The position numbers and the translations under genes were made by a program. This document shows positions 44,999 to 52,915 of a stretch of 64,000 bases of DNA, in pieces. Source of the DNA: Spirosoma sp. (lineage in GTDB: Bacteria; Bacteroidota; Bacteroidia; Cytophagales; Spirosomataceae); NCBI RefSeq assembly GCF_026391055.1, contig NZ_JAPLET010000031.1, positions 62,001-126,000 of the forward strand, given 5' to 3'. Within the stretch, counting starts at the first letter, position 1, and each line of letters opens with the position of its first letter. The notes below the pieces were generated by a model. It had not been told where the DNA came from. It did not search any database and saw only the letters and a program-made list of their open reading frames with translations.

Positions 44999-45904
44999 AT
45001 GGATGCCCTGTCTGTCATACTCGTTCCAGTAAATCATTTATCACCTACTCTCAATACGCTTGATGTGGCTATGCTGTTGTGCTATCAGCAACGCACTACT
45101 ATTCATCTGGTTTGTATACTGGACCCTGATCGGATGGAGCACTCCCCGGTTTACGGCCTAGACGAGTCTATCGGGATAGAGACAGAAAAAATTCAGACCC
45201 TGGCCACCCGCATGGCTCAGAAATACCAGATCAACTGCACAGGGAGTTGCCGAATGGGGCCAACGATTGATGAATTGGTTGCAGCAGCCAATGAGATCAG
45301 CGCCGACTTAGTCATTATGGATACACATATTGGCTCAGATACACGCGCCTTTCGTCTCAACTCAGATGCGTACAATGTATTGAAAGCAGGTCCCTGCCCG
45401 GTATTGACCGTTCCGGACCAACAGCGATGGACTTCCTTCAGGCACATCCTATTCCCGGTACGGCCTGTTACGGGTGCTCTGAACAAATATGAATTTGCCC
45501 GCATGATTAGTGTTAACAATGATGCGCAGCTAACGGTGCTGGCAATGGCGGCACCCGACGAGGTAATTAGCATCCGTGAATTACAGGACGAACTGTTAAC
45601 CCTTAACAGTAAATTGAATCAGGATGAGGTGAAGCATACTGTGTTGTTTCATCCGACAGATCAAATTATGGAAACCGTTCTGGAAAAGGCAGCTGAGTTG
45701 ACTGCTGATCTGTTGATTATAACAGCGGGCCTGGGAACTACACCGTCAAACTTCCACATTGGTCCTTTTTCACAACAGATTATTCATAATGCACGCGTAC
45801 CCGTTCTGTCCATTCGTCCAGATATACATGCGGAGCAACCCAAATCAACTCCTTTCTGGAAATATGGCCTAAGTGATCCAGGTCTTACCACCCTGGGCTT
45901 TTAA
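44999..45904 (+). CDS. Universal stress protein, tandem UspA domains
   Basis: 301 residues from the ATG at 44999, which begins directly with the first beta strand (DALSVILVPVNHL); a TTG start further upstream would add an unlikely Leu-rich stretch. Two UspA-like domains, about 1-143 and 150-285. The second ends in LLIITAGLGTTPSNFHIGPFSQQIIHNARVPVLSIRP, where the typical ATP-binding G-x2-G-x9-G-S/T pattern is only partly kept. It has the double-domain layout usual for Bacteroidota. It is monocistronic, followed by hairpins at 45976-46008 and 46121-46170. Confidence 0.85.
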   Translation: MDALSVILVPVNHLSPTLNTLDVAMLLCYQQRTTIHLVCILDPDRMEHSPVYGLDESIGIETEKIQTLATRMAQKYQINCTGSCRMGPTIDELVAAANEISADLVIMDTHIGSDTRAFRLNSDAYNVLKAGPCPVLTVPDQQRWTSFRHILFPVRPVTGALNKYEFARMISVNNDAQLTVLAMAAPDEVISIRELQDELLTLNSKLNQDEVKHTVLFHPTDQIMETVLEKAAELTADLLIITAGLGTTPSNFHIGPFSQQIIHNARVPVLSIRPDIHAEQPKSTPFWKYGLSDPGLTTLGF

Positions 45905-45975
45905 GGCTTTTTGAAATTGTGAACGGATCGTTTCTAGTCTGGGGTCGAATAACAGTAACCTTACAAAAACACAAA

Positions 45976-46008
45976 ACCGCTACTCAAGATCATAGCTTAA
46001 GTAGCGGT
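45976..46008 (+). terminator. Hairpin after the universal stress protein gene
   Basis: Arms 45976-45988 (ACCGCTACTCAAG) and 45996-46008 pair with one mismatch, loop of 7. It lies about 70 bases after the stop codon and has no strong T-run. Confidence 0.6.
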
Positions 46009-46048
46009 CCTTCAACCTCAACAATGAAAAAGTATTCACCAGCTTAAC

Positions 46049-46170
46049 TTTTCAGAAGCCTGTACGCCTTTGTACCCGAGTTAATCATTCTTGAGCTACC
46101 GGTAACGAGTAGCCAGTAATGTATCCGATCACCTTTAGTGCGTGTTAATGGCCTAAAGGTGATCGGACAC
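46049..46170 (+). ncRNA. Candidate small RNA: promoter-like block plus hairpin end
   Basis: The block 46049-46078 (core CCTGTACGCCTTTGTACC) matches 23 of 30 bases of the block 46535-46564 that precedes the hydroxylase gene, so it may be a promoter. About 45 bases later an 18-bp stem (46121-46138/46153-46170, one mismatch) could end a short transcript of roughly 90 bases. No open frame of note lies between. This is an inference from arrangement only. Confidence 0.3.
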
Positions 46171-46534
46171 TATCATTTTATAGGTAAGCTCCCGATCAAT
46201 ACCGGATAAAGTCAGCCACATAAATCCTTTTCAATAGCATTAAAATGGATTTAAAGGCTTGAAACGTTAGCAAAGACAGGCTAACCACTAGAATTGACAC
46301 TAAAAGTCCAAGGAGATTGGCTATCATATCGTTACAGGGTTCTAACATATTGTCCACTGGCAAATACCTCTTCCTTCTTTAGTATTTCCTTAAGATTAGC
46401 TTAGAATATCCTTAGAATTCATAATTCGACTGCGTATAAATGGGATACAATTGAGAATAAAGGTTGAAGTACAGGGCCCTATTGGTAATGCCAAAACGGA
46501 ATTCTAAGTAAAATCTAAGAATTCTGTAAGCTCA

Positions 46535-46564
46535 TTTTAACGTGCCTGTACTCCTTTGCACCGG
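46535..46564 (+). promoter_or_regulatory. Promoter-like block before the hydroxylase gene
   Basis: Contains CCTGTACTCCTTTGCACC, similar to 46049-46078. TCCTTTGC resembles the Bacteroidota -7 element followed by C (TAnnTTTGC) with one change. It lies about 90 bases before the ATG at 46651. Confidence 0.4.
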
Positions 46565-46650
46565 CAATCCTAGTTGAGTTATTCTTCTACTGGAGGATAC
46601 GAACTCAGCTAATCCTTTTGGCAAACCGGCTCATAAAACAACCTCAATGC

Positions 46651-47601
46651 ATGAAAGAAACTTTCTTTGGCGCTCCTCAGATTCCGCTGGAGCATCTCTC
46701 AATGTTAGAAAAAGCAGCCCCAAATCTAATCCTTTGGGCTGCTCCGGTACTTTTCTTTTTTACCGGGCTCGAAATGTTCGTCGCCTACAAACAGGATAAG
46801 CCTTATTACGATAAGCAGGAAACGATTGGGTCTGTGCTGGTAGGGCTAGGCTCTCTGGTGATTGGGGCATCGATAAAATTTGCGCTTATCTATGGAACGG
46901 TGTGGCTTTACAACCAACTTCCCTGGCGTATGTCTTTAAACTGGTGGACGTTTATTCCGTGCTACATACTATTCGACCTGGCCAGCTATTGGGCGCACCG
47001 CATCTCGCACGAACAGCGGTTCTGGTGGGCAACGCACGTAGTTCATCATTCGGGAGAGCACTACAATCTGAGCGTCTCCTTCCGGTTAAGCTGGATTCAG
47101 AATCTGAAAACGATATTCTTTTTACCTGTCGCCCTCCTTGGCTTTCACCCGGTAATCTTTTTCACCACGAACCAGATTGCGGTCCTGTTCCAATTTTGGG
47201 TACATACCGAGTACATACGCCGTTTACCCAAGTGGATTGAATTTATTTTTGCCACCCCATCAAACCATCGGGTTCATCATGGCTCCCAACCGAAGTATAT
47301 CGACAAGAATTTTGGGGCAACCTTCATTTTCTGGGATCGGATTTTTGGCACCTACCAGCCCGAGGAGGAGCCACCCGTTTACGGCATCACAACGAATATT
47401 AACCAGAAAGCCAATCCGCTGATGATTAATTTTCATGAAGTGGCAGATATTATTTCCGACGTAAAAAAAGCCAGTGGTTGGCGCCGGAAACTGTTTTTCA
47501 TCTTTGGGAGCCCCGTCAAAATAGCGCAGGAGAAGCAACAACTTCTTGACGGAGAGGTCACAGTCCGAGGTAAGCACGAAACACTGAGCACCGTTTCCTG
47601 A
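46651..47601 (+). CDS. Sterol desaturase/fatty acid hydroxylase-family membrane enzyme
   Basis: 316 residues from the ATG at 46651; a TTG at 46618 would add 11 polar residues. It is a diiron membrane hydroxylase with the three histidine clusters in order: HRISH (His116, His120), HVVHH (His129, His132, His133) and HRVHH (His206, His209, His210), plus further His in FWVHTEY. About four transmembrane helices flank them (25-45, 58-85, 97-112, 155-185). The family oxidises C-H bonds of lipids, using O2 and electrons from a partner. The actual lipid substrate is not evident. It is single, preceded by a promoter-like block repeated upstream. Confidence 0.92.
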   Translation: MKETFFGAPQIPLEHLSMLEKAAPNLILWAAPVLFFFTGLEMFVAYKQDKPYYDKQETIGSVLVGLGSLVIGASIKFALIYGTVWLYNQLPWRMSLNWWTFIPCYILFDLASYWAHRISHEQRFWWATHVVHHSGEHYNLSVSFRLSWIQNLKTIFFLPVALLGFHPVIFFTTNQIAVLFQFWVHTEYIRRLPKWIEFIFATPSNHRVHHGSQPKYIDKNFGATFIFWDRIFGTYQPEEEPPVYGITTNINQKANPLMINFHEVADIISDVKKASGWRRKLFFIFGSPVKIAQEKQQLLDGEVTVRGKHETLSTVS

Positions 47602-47650
47602 GCATAAAGACATTTGTGTTTTTACCTCTGAATTTGACCAAAACCTGGTT

Positions 47651-47700
47651 ATAGACGAGCAAAGGGGCGGATTGAAAAATCCGCCCCTTTGCTCGTCTAT
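47651..47700 (-). terminator. 23-bp perfect stem with GAAA/TTTC loop at the M43 gene stop
   Basis: Arms 47651-47673 and 47678-47700 are perfect reverse complements around 4 bases. The stop codon of the M43 protease gene (47697-47699) lies inside the right arm, so the hairpin starts at the end of the message. It is the terminator of the SusCD-M43 run. Confidence 0.85.
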
Positions 47701-50063
47701 TGCTTCACAATTCGTCGTCTGAACACCTGCTCGCCTATCCTGACCTCCACAAAATACACGCCGGGCGGGGCGGTTTTTATATCGAGCGTTTGCTGGAAGA
47801 GGTCGGCTGTTTTCTGATGATTTTGCCGGGATAGCTCAACACCCGTTACGTTTCGAACGCCCAGCGTTAAGGTGCCCCGTTGCGGACCGCTGAAGAGCAC
47901 CATCATTTGCCCATCGCTGGGGTTTGGCGTTACTTGCAGAGCCTGTTCGGCAAGGGGTACATTGCCCGTCACGGTACCCGCCCGCACGTTGACTGTGACC
48001 ACTGCCGTGGTGCTGCACAGATCCAGACCCGAACCGGTAACCGTATACGAGGTCGTTTGGGTAGGCTGCGCCAGGACCTGCGGCCCTAAGGTCGTGTTCA
48101 ACCCGCTTCCTGCCCAGTTGTAAATACCGGCTCCACGGGCATTCAGCGTAACGGTTTCGCCGGGGTTGATGAATAGCGACGAGGCCGCTATCTGCACCGA
48201 TGGTTTCTGGCCCACGTTGGCCACAATATTATGCGCTACGTTCAGACCCAGGCTGTCGGCGTACCGGAGCCAGTTGCCCTGCTGGTTCTGCCGCCAGGAC
48301 GTTGCCCCCAGCGATTCACCGTTTTTCGTCGTCACAACAGCAATGGTATCACCGGTGGTGTACGGGAACGTAACCCCCACATGGAAACCCAGTCCGCTTA
48401 CCGGTACGTTCCGATCGAAGGTGACGGTGGTGGGGCGGTTGTTCGCTACATCGTCCAGAATCACCCGCAGGGGTACATCTTTCTCACCCAGCACCGCACC
48501 AGGGCCACCTTGGAAACCGCGCCCGTTCCAGACGGTTACGGTCACTACCGATTCAGTCGAGGCTCCCCTAGCGGCCTTGGCCACGCCAAACTTAAGCGAT
48601 GCCCCGGCCAGATTCGTATAGCCCAGCTTATTGGCGAAGAACTCCGATACGGCTTTACTCTTATGGCTGTTCTGCCCGGCTACATAACCCGTTCCGCCCA
48701 CTTCCTGTAACACCGTTGGTGTGCCGTTAAAGTTGCTAACCGTATTGCAAAGTCCCTGATTGAGCACTTCAATGTATTCGGTACGCGTAACCGGATCGGA
48801 CTGCCCAACGGCATTAGTCGTTACCAACGTTACTTTAAACTTGCCCGGCTGGGTATAGGTAACAACAGGATTCTGCTCCGTTGAGGTGGATGGCGTACCG
48901 CCCTCGAACGTCCATAGCCAGCTCGTCGGGAATCCATCTGAGAGGTCGTTGAACTTGATCTGACCACCTAATAATACCTGCTGATTATCGGCCCGGAAGT
49001 TAGACACCGGCCGAACAGCCACCAGGGTACCGCACACGTTGGACGACAAAAGACTTACCCGCCGGGGACTGAGCGCCATAACGGCCCGAATTCTGTCTTT
49101 TTGATTCAGCGTGAAAATATTCATGCAGGCATCGTTGGAGTAATCCATGTAGTTCTGCACCATATTAGTTGATCCACAACTCACCCGACCAATCGGGCAA
49201 CCTCGACTCTCTGATGCCTGCGGGGGCGTATCGGCGCAAAAGTCGTCACCGCAGTTGGCATCGCCCCAGATATGGCGAAGACCAAGCCAGTGGCCCGTTT
49301 CGTGCGAGAGTGTTCGACCAAGGTTATACGTATCGCGCATGGTGGGGAAGGTCCCTTTCTCAGCATTGCCAAAGGAACGATAGTCAATCACAACACCATC
49401 GGTGCTGGCAGGACCATCGGAGGGGATGCCGGGCAGGTTGGACTGGCTCGGGAACTGTGCGTAGCCCAAAAGCTGCCCACCACCGGCTACGGCATCATTC
49501 AGATCGACAACCCAGATATTATAATATTTGTCGGGGTTCCAGTTGGTGCTGGGTTTAAGAATACCTTCAATATCGTTTCGGTTCCAGTTGGCCCGGTTGC
49601 CGTTGTAGCGGTCGATACCCGGCTCAGCCATCGACTGCCCCTGTGGATTGACGATGGCGGGGCAGAATTCGATTTCAATATCGGCGCCTAATGGATTATC
49701 ATTGAACCCCCGTGTGCCCGCCTTCCGCCGAAAATCTTCGTTGAGTGTGGTAAGCTGAGACTGCACCTGCGCCCGGCTGAGGTTACGCCCGGCTCCGACA
49801 GCCTCGCCATTATGAACAACATGGATTACGACAGGAATGGTAATGACCGTCGCTAAGCCTACCCGGCCACTAGCCATCTGTTTTTTGATCTCGACCATTT
49901 TACGCTGCAAGGCCCGCTCAAAGTCATTGAGGGTGCCCAGCTCAGGATGACGAGCGCGGAGCAGACTATCCATCTCCATCGTAGCACACTGCTGGGCAGT
50001 CTGAGCGCGTACTCCTGATGTCAACAGGACAAGTAGTGATAAGCTGAGTAGTAGTCGGAACAT
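47697..50063 (-). CDS. Secreted M43 (pappalysin-like) zinc metalloprotease with PKD and sorting domain
   Basis: 788 residues from the ATG at 50063 (signal LLLSLSLLVLLTSGVRAQ). The catalytic domain at about 70-335 has the zinc motif HETGHWLGLRH (254-264, Glu255 catalytic) and the Met-turn NYMDYSNDACM (Met306); paired cysteines around 271-314 fit the M43B/cytophagalysin group. A PKD domain follows at about 355-440 (FNDLSDGFPTSWLWTFEGGTPS), then beta domains. The C-terminal 80 residues (VTPNPSDGQMMVLF... GVYFVEVRIGEQVFRRRIVKQ in pieces) form a type IX secretion sorting domain. It follows two lipoproteins and a SusCD pair with a 4-base gap, so it probably makes the peptides taken up by that pair (inference). 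Confidence 0.93.
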   Translation of the reverse strand: MFRLLLSLSLLVLLTSGVRAQTAQQCATMEMDSLLRARHPELGTLNDFERALQRKMVEIKKQMASGRVGLATVITIPVVIHVVHNGEAVGAGRNLSRAQVQSQLTTLNEDFRRKAGTRGFNDNPLGADIEIEFCPAIVNPQGQSMAEPGIDRYNGNRANWNRNDIEGILKPSTNWNPDKYYNIWVVDLNDAVAGGGQLLGYAQFPSQSNLPGIPSDGPASTDGVVIDYRSFGNAEKGTFPTMRDTYNLGRTLSHETGHWLGLRHIWGDANCGDDFCADTPPQASESRGCPIGRVSCGSTNMVQNYMDYSNDACMNIFTLNQKDRIRAVMALSPRRVSLLSSNVCGTLVAVRPVSNFRADNQQVLLGGQIKFNDLSDGFPTSWLWTFEGGTPSTSTEQNPVVTYTQPGKFKVTLVTTNAVGQSDPVTRTEYIEVLNQGLCNTVSNFNGTPTVLQEVGGTGYVAGQNSHKSKAVSEFFANKLGYTNLAGASLKFGVAKAARGASTESVVTVTVWNGRGFQGGPGAVLGEKDVPLRVILDDVANNRPTTVTFDRNVPVSGLGFHVGVTFPYTTGDTIAVVTTKNGESLGATSWRQNQQGNWLRYADSLGLNVAHNIVANVGQKPSVQIAASSLFINPGETVTLNARGAGIYNWAGSGLNTTLGPQVLAQPTQTTSYTVTGSGLDLCSTTAVVTVNVRAGTVTGNVPLAEQALQVTPNPSDGQMMVLFSGPQRGTLTLGVRNVTGVELSRQNHQKTADLFQQTLDIKTAPPGVYFVEVRIGEQVFRRRIVKQ

Positions 50064-50067
50064 ACGC

Positions 50068-50562
50068 TTATTTAGTAGTAACCGAGTTAAACGTAAACTG
50101 ATAGCTGGCATTAATATCCGGGAAGTAGTACTGTACCGTCAGGGCACTGGCGGTCAGGTTTTTGATCGTCCAGGGATATTTACCATCGAGTGCAGGAATG
50201 TAGAACTCCAGGCTTGCATTAGCGTTGACCAGCGTCCAGGTGTCGGTCACGTAAATATCCGGGTCTGACGCGTTACACTTTGTGGCCCCTTCGCTTGCTT
50301 CGAACTTGTGTTCGGGATTGGCGTAGAAGGTAAGTAGATCGTCATAAATGCAGGGATTAATACCTGACTGCGAAACCGGGATTACGCCCGATGGAGTGCC
50401 ATCGTCAATTATCTGGAGGGACACCATCTTCCAGGTTTTCTTTTCTGTACCCGTCAGCAGTTGCGAATAAGTGGCGGGTTTGGGCTCCAGCTTCTCGGAG
50501 CAGCCGCCAAAGAGCCACCCTGTCACAACCGGAATAAGTACTAAACGTATAAGATATCGCAT
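50068..50562 (-). CDS. Lipoprotein of the SusCD-M43 run
   Basis: 164 residues with a lipoprotein signal and lipobox LFGGC (Cys21). The mature domain, LTGTEKKTWKMVSLQIIDDG, CIYDDLLTFYANPEHKFEASEG and DTWTLVNANASLEFYIP in order, has the strand layout of lipocalin-like proteins common in Bacteroidota uptake operons. It is co-directional with and very close to the M43 gene (4 bases). A role as a surface peptide-binding accessory is possible but not shown. Confidence 0.75.
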   Translation of the reverse strand: MRYLIRLVLIPVVTGWLFGGCSEKLEPKPATYSQLLTGTEKKTWKMVSLQIIDDGTPSGVIPVSQSGINPCIYDDLLTFYANPEHKFEASEGATKCNASDPDIYVTDTWTLVNANASLEFYIPALDGKYPWTIKNLTASALTVQYYFPDINASYQFTFNSVTTK

Positions 50563-50602
50563 GATCGAAATGTATCAATAACTTAATAACTCATTAACCA
50601 AA

Positions 50603-51451
50603 CTACTGCGGTGTATAGGTTTGGGCATAGGATAGGGTGGTATCCCGGCCATTACTCATTCTAAGCCTGAACTGAAGCGTTAGTGAGATCTTTCGGTCGA
50701 TGGGGTTCCAAGCTCCTCGACCCGAAATCTGATCGGTTGAGTTGAGTTCGGGGTTACCCTGGGGCGGTATCGTCAGGGAGTTATCGCCATTGTCTATAAA
50801 CGTAAGGGTTGGTTTTGTGGCGTTGAAATCAAGAAGGCCGATATTCCAATTTTTCAGAATATACTGTTTGCAGTCGGTGCTGGTAATCTCCACATCCGAC
50901 GCGGTGTAGCTCTGCGCCCCCACCCGGCCGCTGCCCGTATAGAAACCACCAAACAAACAGTCGTCTTGAATGGTAAATTTCAACTGCTTGCCTAAAGCGC
51001 CCTCCTTGCCAAACCCAACCTGTAATGTACTGGGCTGAACGCCTGTCAGCGTGAAGATGAGCGACTGCGATTCGAGGATGTTGTTGGCATTGTTGATCAA
51101 CTGAAGCTTAATACTGCCCGTACTGGACTTTGCCGGAATGATTACCGTTCCTTTCGTTCCGGCAATGGTATAATCCTTGCCTTCACGCGCTGTACCGCTG
51201 ATGCTGTATGTGACCGTTATGGGCTGGTCCAGTATGGGACCTGCGTTGTGTATACTGAGGGAGATAGGCTTGCTGTAGCTTTCTTTATACGTTAGGGTGG
51301 TGTCCGTAAACCGTACGAAGTAAGGGCCCTCAAACGTCCGGTCCAAATCTTGTGGCTCACAGGCACTCACTCCCCACCCAATCAGGGCAATCGCCAACAG
51401 ACCAAGCATCCAGCGACCAGCAGCTATTGAATATTTCTTTTTATTTTCCAT
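50603..51451 (-). CDS. Calx-beta-like lipoprotein of the SusCD-M43 run
   Basis: 282 residues from the ATG at 51451. The lipobox is GVSAC (Cys31). The segment PITVTYSISGTAREGKDYTI followed by GTVIIPAKSSTGSIKLQL and LESQSLIFTLTGV has the Calx-beta/DUF-type beta-sandwich pattern found in lipoproteins of SusCD loci. The C-terminal half is another beta domain with Cys pairs. It comes 79 bases after SusD and 40 bases before the next lipoprotein in the run. Probably surface-exposed; a specific function is unknown. Confidence 0.75.
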   Translation of the reverse strand: MENKKKYSIAAGRWMLGLLAIALIGWGVSACEPQDLDRTFEGPYFVRFTDTTLTYKESYSKPISLSIHNAGPILDQPITVTYSISGTAREGKDYTIAGTKGTVIIPAKSSTGSIKLQLINNANNILESQSLIFTLTGVQPSTLQVGFGKEGALGKQLKFTIQDDCLFGGFYTGSGRVGAQSYTASDVEITSTDCKQYILKNWNIGLLDFNATKPTLTFIDNGDNSLTIPPQGNPELNSTDQISGRGAWNPIDRKISLTLQFRLRMSNGRDTTLSYAQTYTPQ

Positions 51452-51530
51452 AGTCCAGAACAAGACAGTTTTCTACCATTTCCAGCACTGTCAACTGTCG
51501 ATCAACAAATTACCTTATAACAATAACCAA

Positions 51531-52904
51531 TCAATAGCCCGGATTTTGGGTTAAGGCTGTGTTTTGCTGAATTTCCCGCTGTGGTATCGGCCAGAGTTCA
51601 AAGCGGCTGTTCCAGTTGGGTGAGAACGCCGACATCACGGCCTGCGCCCGGCCCGTCCGGACCAGATCATACCAGCGATGGCCCTCAAACGCCAGTTCAT
51701 ATACCCGTTCCCGCTCTACGGCGAGGAGTACATCTGCCTGGGCGGCTGCCGTTATGGCTGGTGCTTTTGCCCGGGTACGGAGTACGTTGAGGTCAGCAAC
51801 AGCCCCCGATGCACCCGTCAGTTTACCCTGCTGCGCTCTTGCTTCGGCCCGGATCAGGTACATTTCGGCCAGCCGAATTAGTACAATGTTGTTATTGTCT
51901 TCCGACGCCGTTCCGTATTTCCGCACCGTCCAGCCATTATCATTTCCCCGTTGCTGCTGGGCGTTGAAGGTAATGGTTTCACTGCGGGTACCAGACTCGG
52001 CAGAGAGGAGCGAGCTAACAAGCTGGTTGGATGGAATGACTTCCCGCCGACCAACCAGCAGGTTGTTCAGGCTGTAAGCTCCTGTGCCAGGATCATCTGT
52101 CAGGGTATAGCCTACTTCAATGATTGCTTCATTGGTAAAGTCTTTCGTAACAAGGTCTGAGTAATTGGTTTGCAGCGAATACACGCCTGAGCCAATCACA
52201 ACGGTAGCCAGTTGCTCAGCCTGTGTCCAGTTTTTCTGGTACAGGTAAAAGCGGGCCATTGCTGCCTGGCAGTTGATCTTGTTGATGTAAGCGGCATTGG
52301 TCGTTGCATTCGTCGAAGCCGAGGTTACATTAGGCAGATCGGTCAGCGCTGCCTGATAATCGGCCAGAACAGAAGCCAGAATATCCGCTTTTGACGTGCG
52401 GGTAATCGTCGTATTGGCCACCTGGTTAGTGGAGGTCACCTTAGGAATATCGCCAAATGTATAAGCCCCGATGAAGTTGGCCCAACCCCGCAGAAAACGG
52501 GCTTCGGCCAGCACTTGCTTGCGGGTAGCTTCGGACACATTAGCTACAGCAGGCAGCCGCTCCTGTATAAAATTGGCTACGTATACCGTGTTATAAATGC
52601 CCTCCCAAAGGGCATCCACGGCTCCATTGGTGGCTGTAATTCGTTTGGTACCGAACTCGATATTATCCGTAAACGTACCGTTTGCCTGGATGTAATCGGC
52701 GGTAAAGTCTCCGGCTATGATAGTAGGCGAAGCCATACCCCGAAACGCACTGTATAAACCAATCCGTACCGGCTGCACATCATTGGGTTCGTTCAGCACC
52801 AGTTCATCGACGAGCAGGGTAACCGGTTTAGGTTCCAGCACCTCCTGACAGGCTCCCAGGCTGACCAGTGTAATCAATAGGCTATATCGTAGAAAGCGAA
52901 TCAT
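51531..52904 (-). CDS. SusD/RagB-type lipoprotein (pair 3)
   Basis: 457 residues with lipobox SLGAC (Cys19). The family blocks are AEARFLRGWANFIGAYTFGDIP, LIRLAEMYLIRAEARAQQGK, LNVLRTRAKAPAI and RERVYELAFEGHRWYDLVRTG, ending PIPQREIQQNTALTQNPGY. It lies 11 bases after the SusC gene and begins the set of accessory genes ending with the M43 protease. Confidence 0.95.
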   Translation of the reverse strand: MIRFLRYSLLITLVSLGACQEVLEPKPVTLLVDELVLNEPNDVQPVRIGLYSAFRGMASPTIIAGDFTADYIQANGTFTDNIEFGTKRITATNGAVDALWEGIYNTVYVANFIQERLPAVANVSEATRKQVLAEARFLRGWANFIGAYTFGDIPKVTSTNQVANTTITRTSKADILASVLADYQAALTDLPNVTSASTNATTNAAYINKINCQAAMARFYLYQKNWTQAEQLATVVIGSGVYSLQTNYSDLVTKDFTNEAIIEVGYTLTDDPGTGAYSLNNLLVGRREVIPSNQLVSSLLSAESGTRSETITFNAQQQRGNDNGWTVRKYGTASEDNNNIVLIRLAEMYLIRAEARAQQGKLTGASGAVADLNVLRTRAKAPAITAAAQADVLLAVERERVYELAFEGHRWYDLVRTGRAQAVMSAFSPNWNSRFELWPIPQREIQQNTALTQNPGY

Positions 52905-52915
52905 CGTAAAGCAAA

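Larger units (their letters stand above)
45905..46650. other. Long gap with hairpins and a duplicated promoter-like block
   Basis: 746 bases without a protein gene. It contains two hairpins and two copies of a 30-base promoter-like block (46049-46078 and 46535-46564), listed separately. Around 46395-46530 the hexamer GAATTC lies in short inverted arrangements (GAATTCT...AGAATTC at 46499-46523). Nothing else is recognised. Confidence 0.5.
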
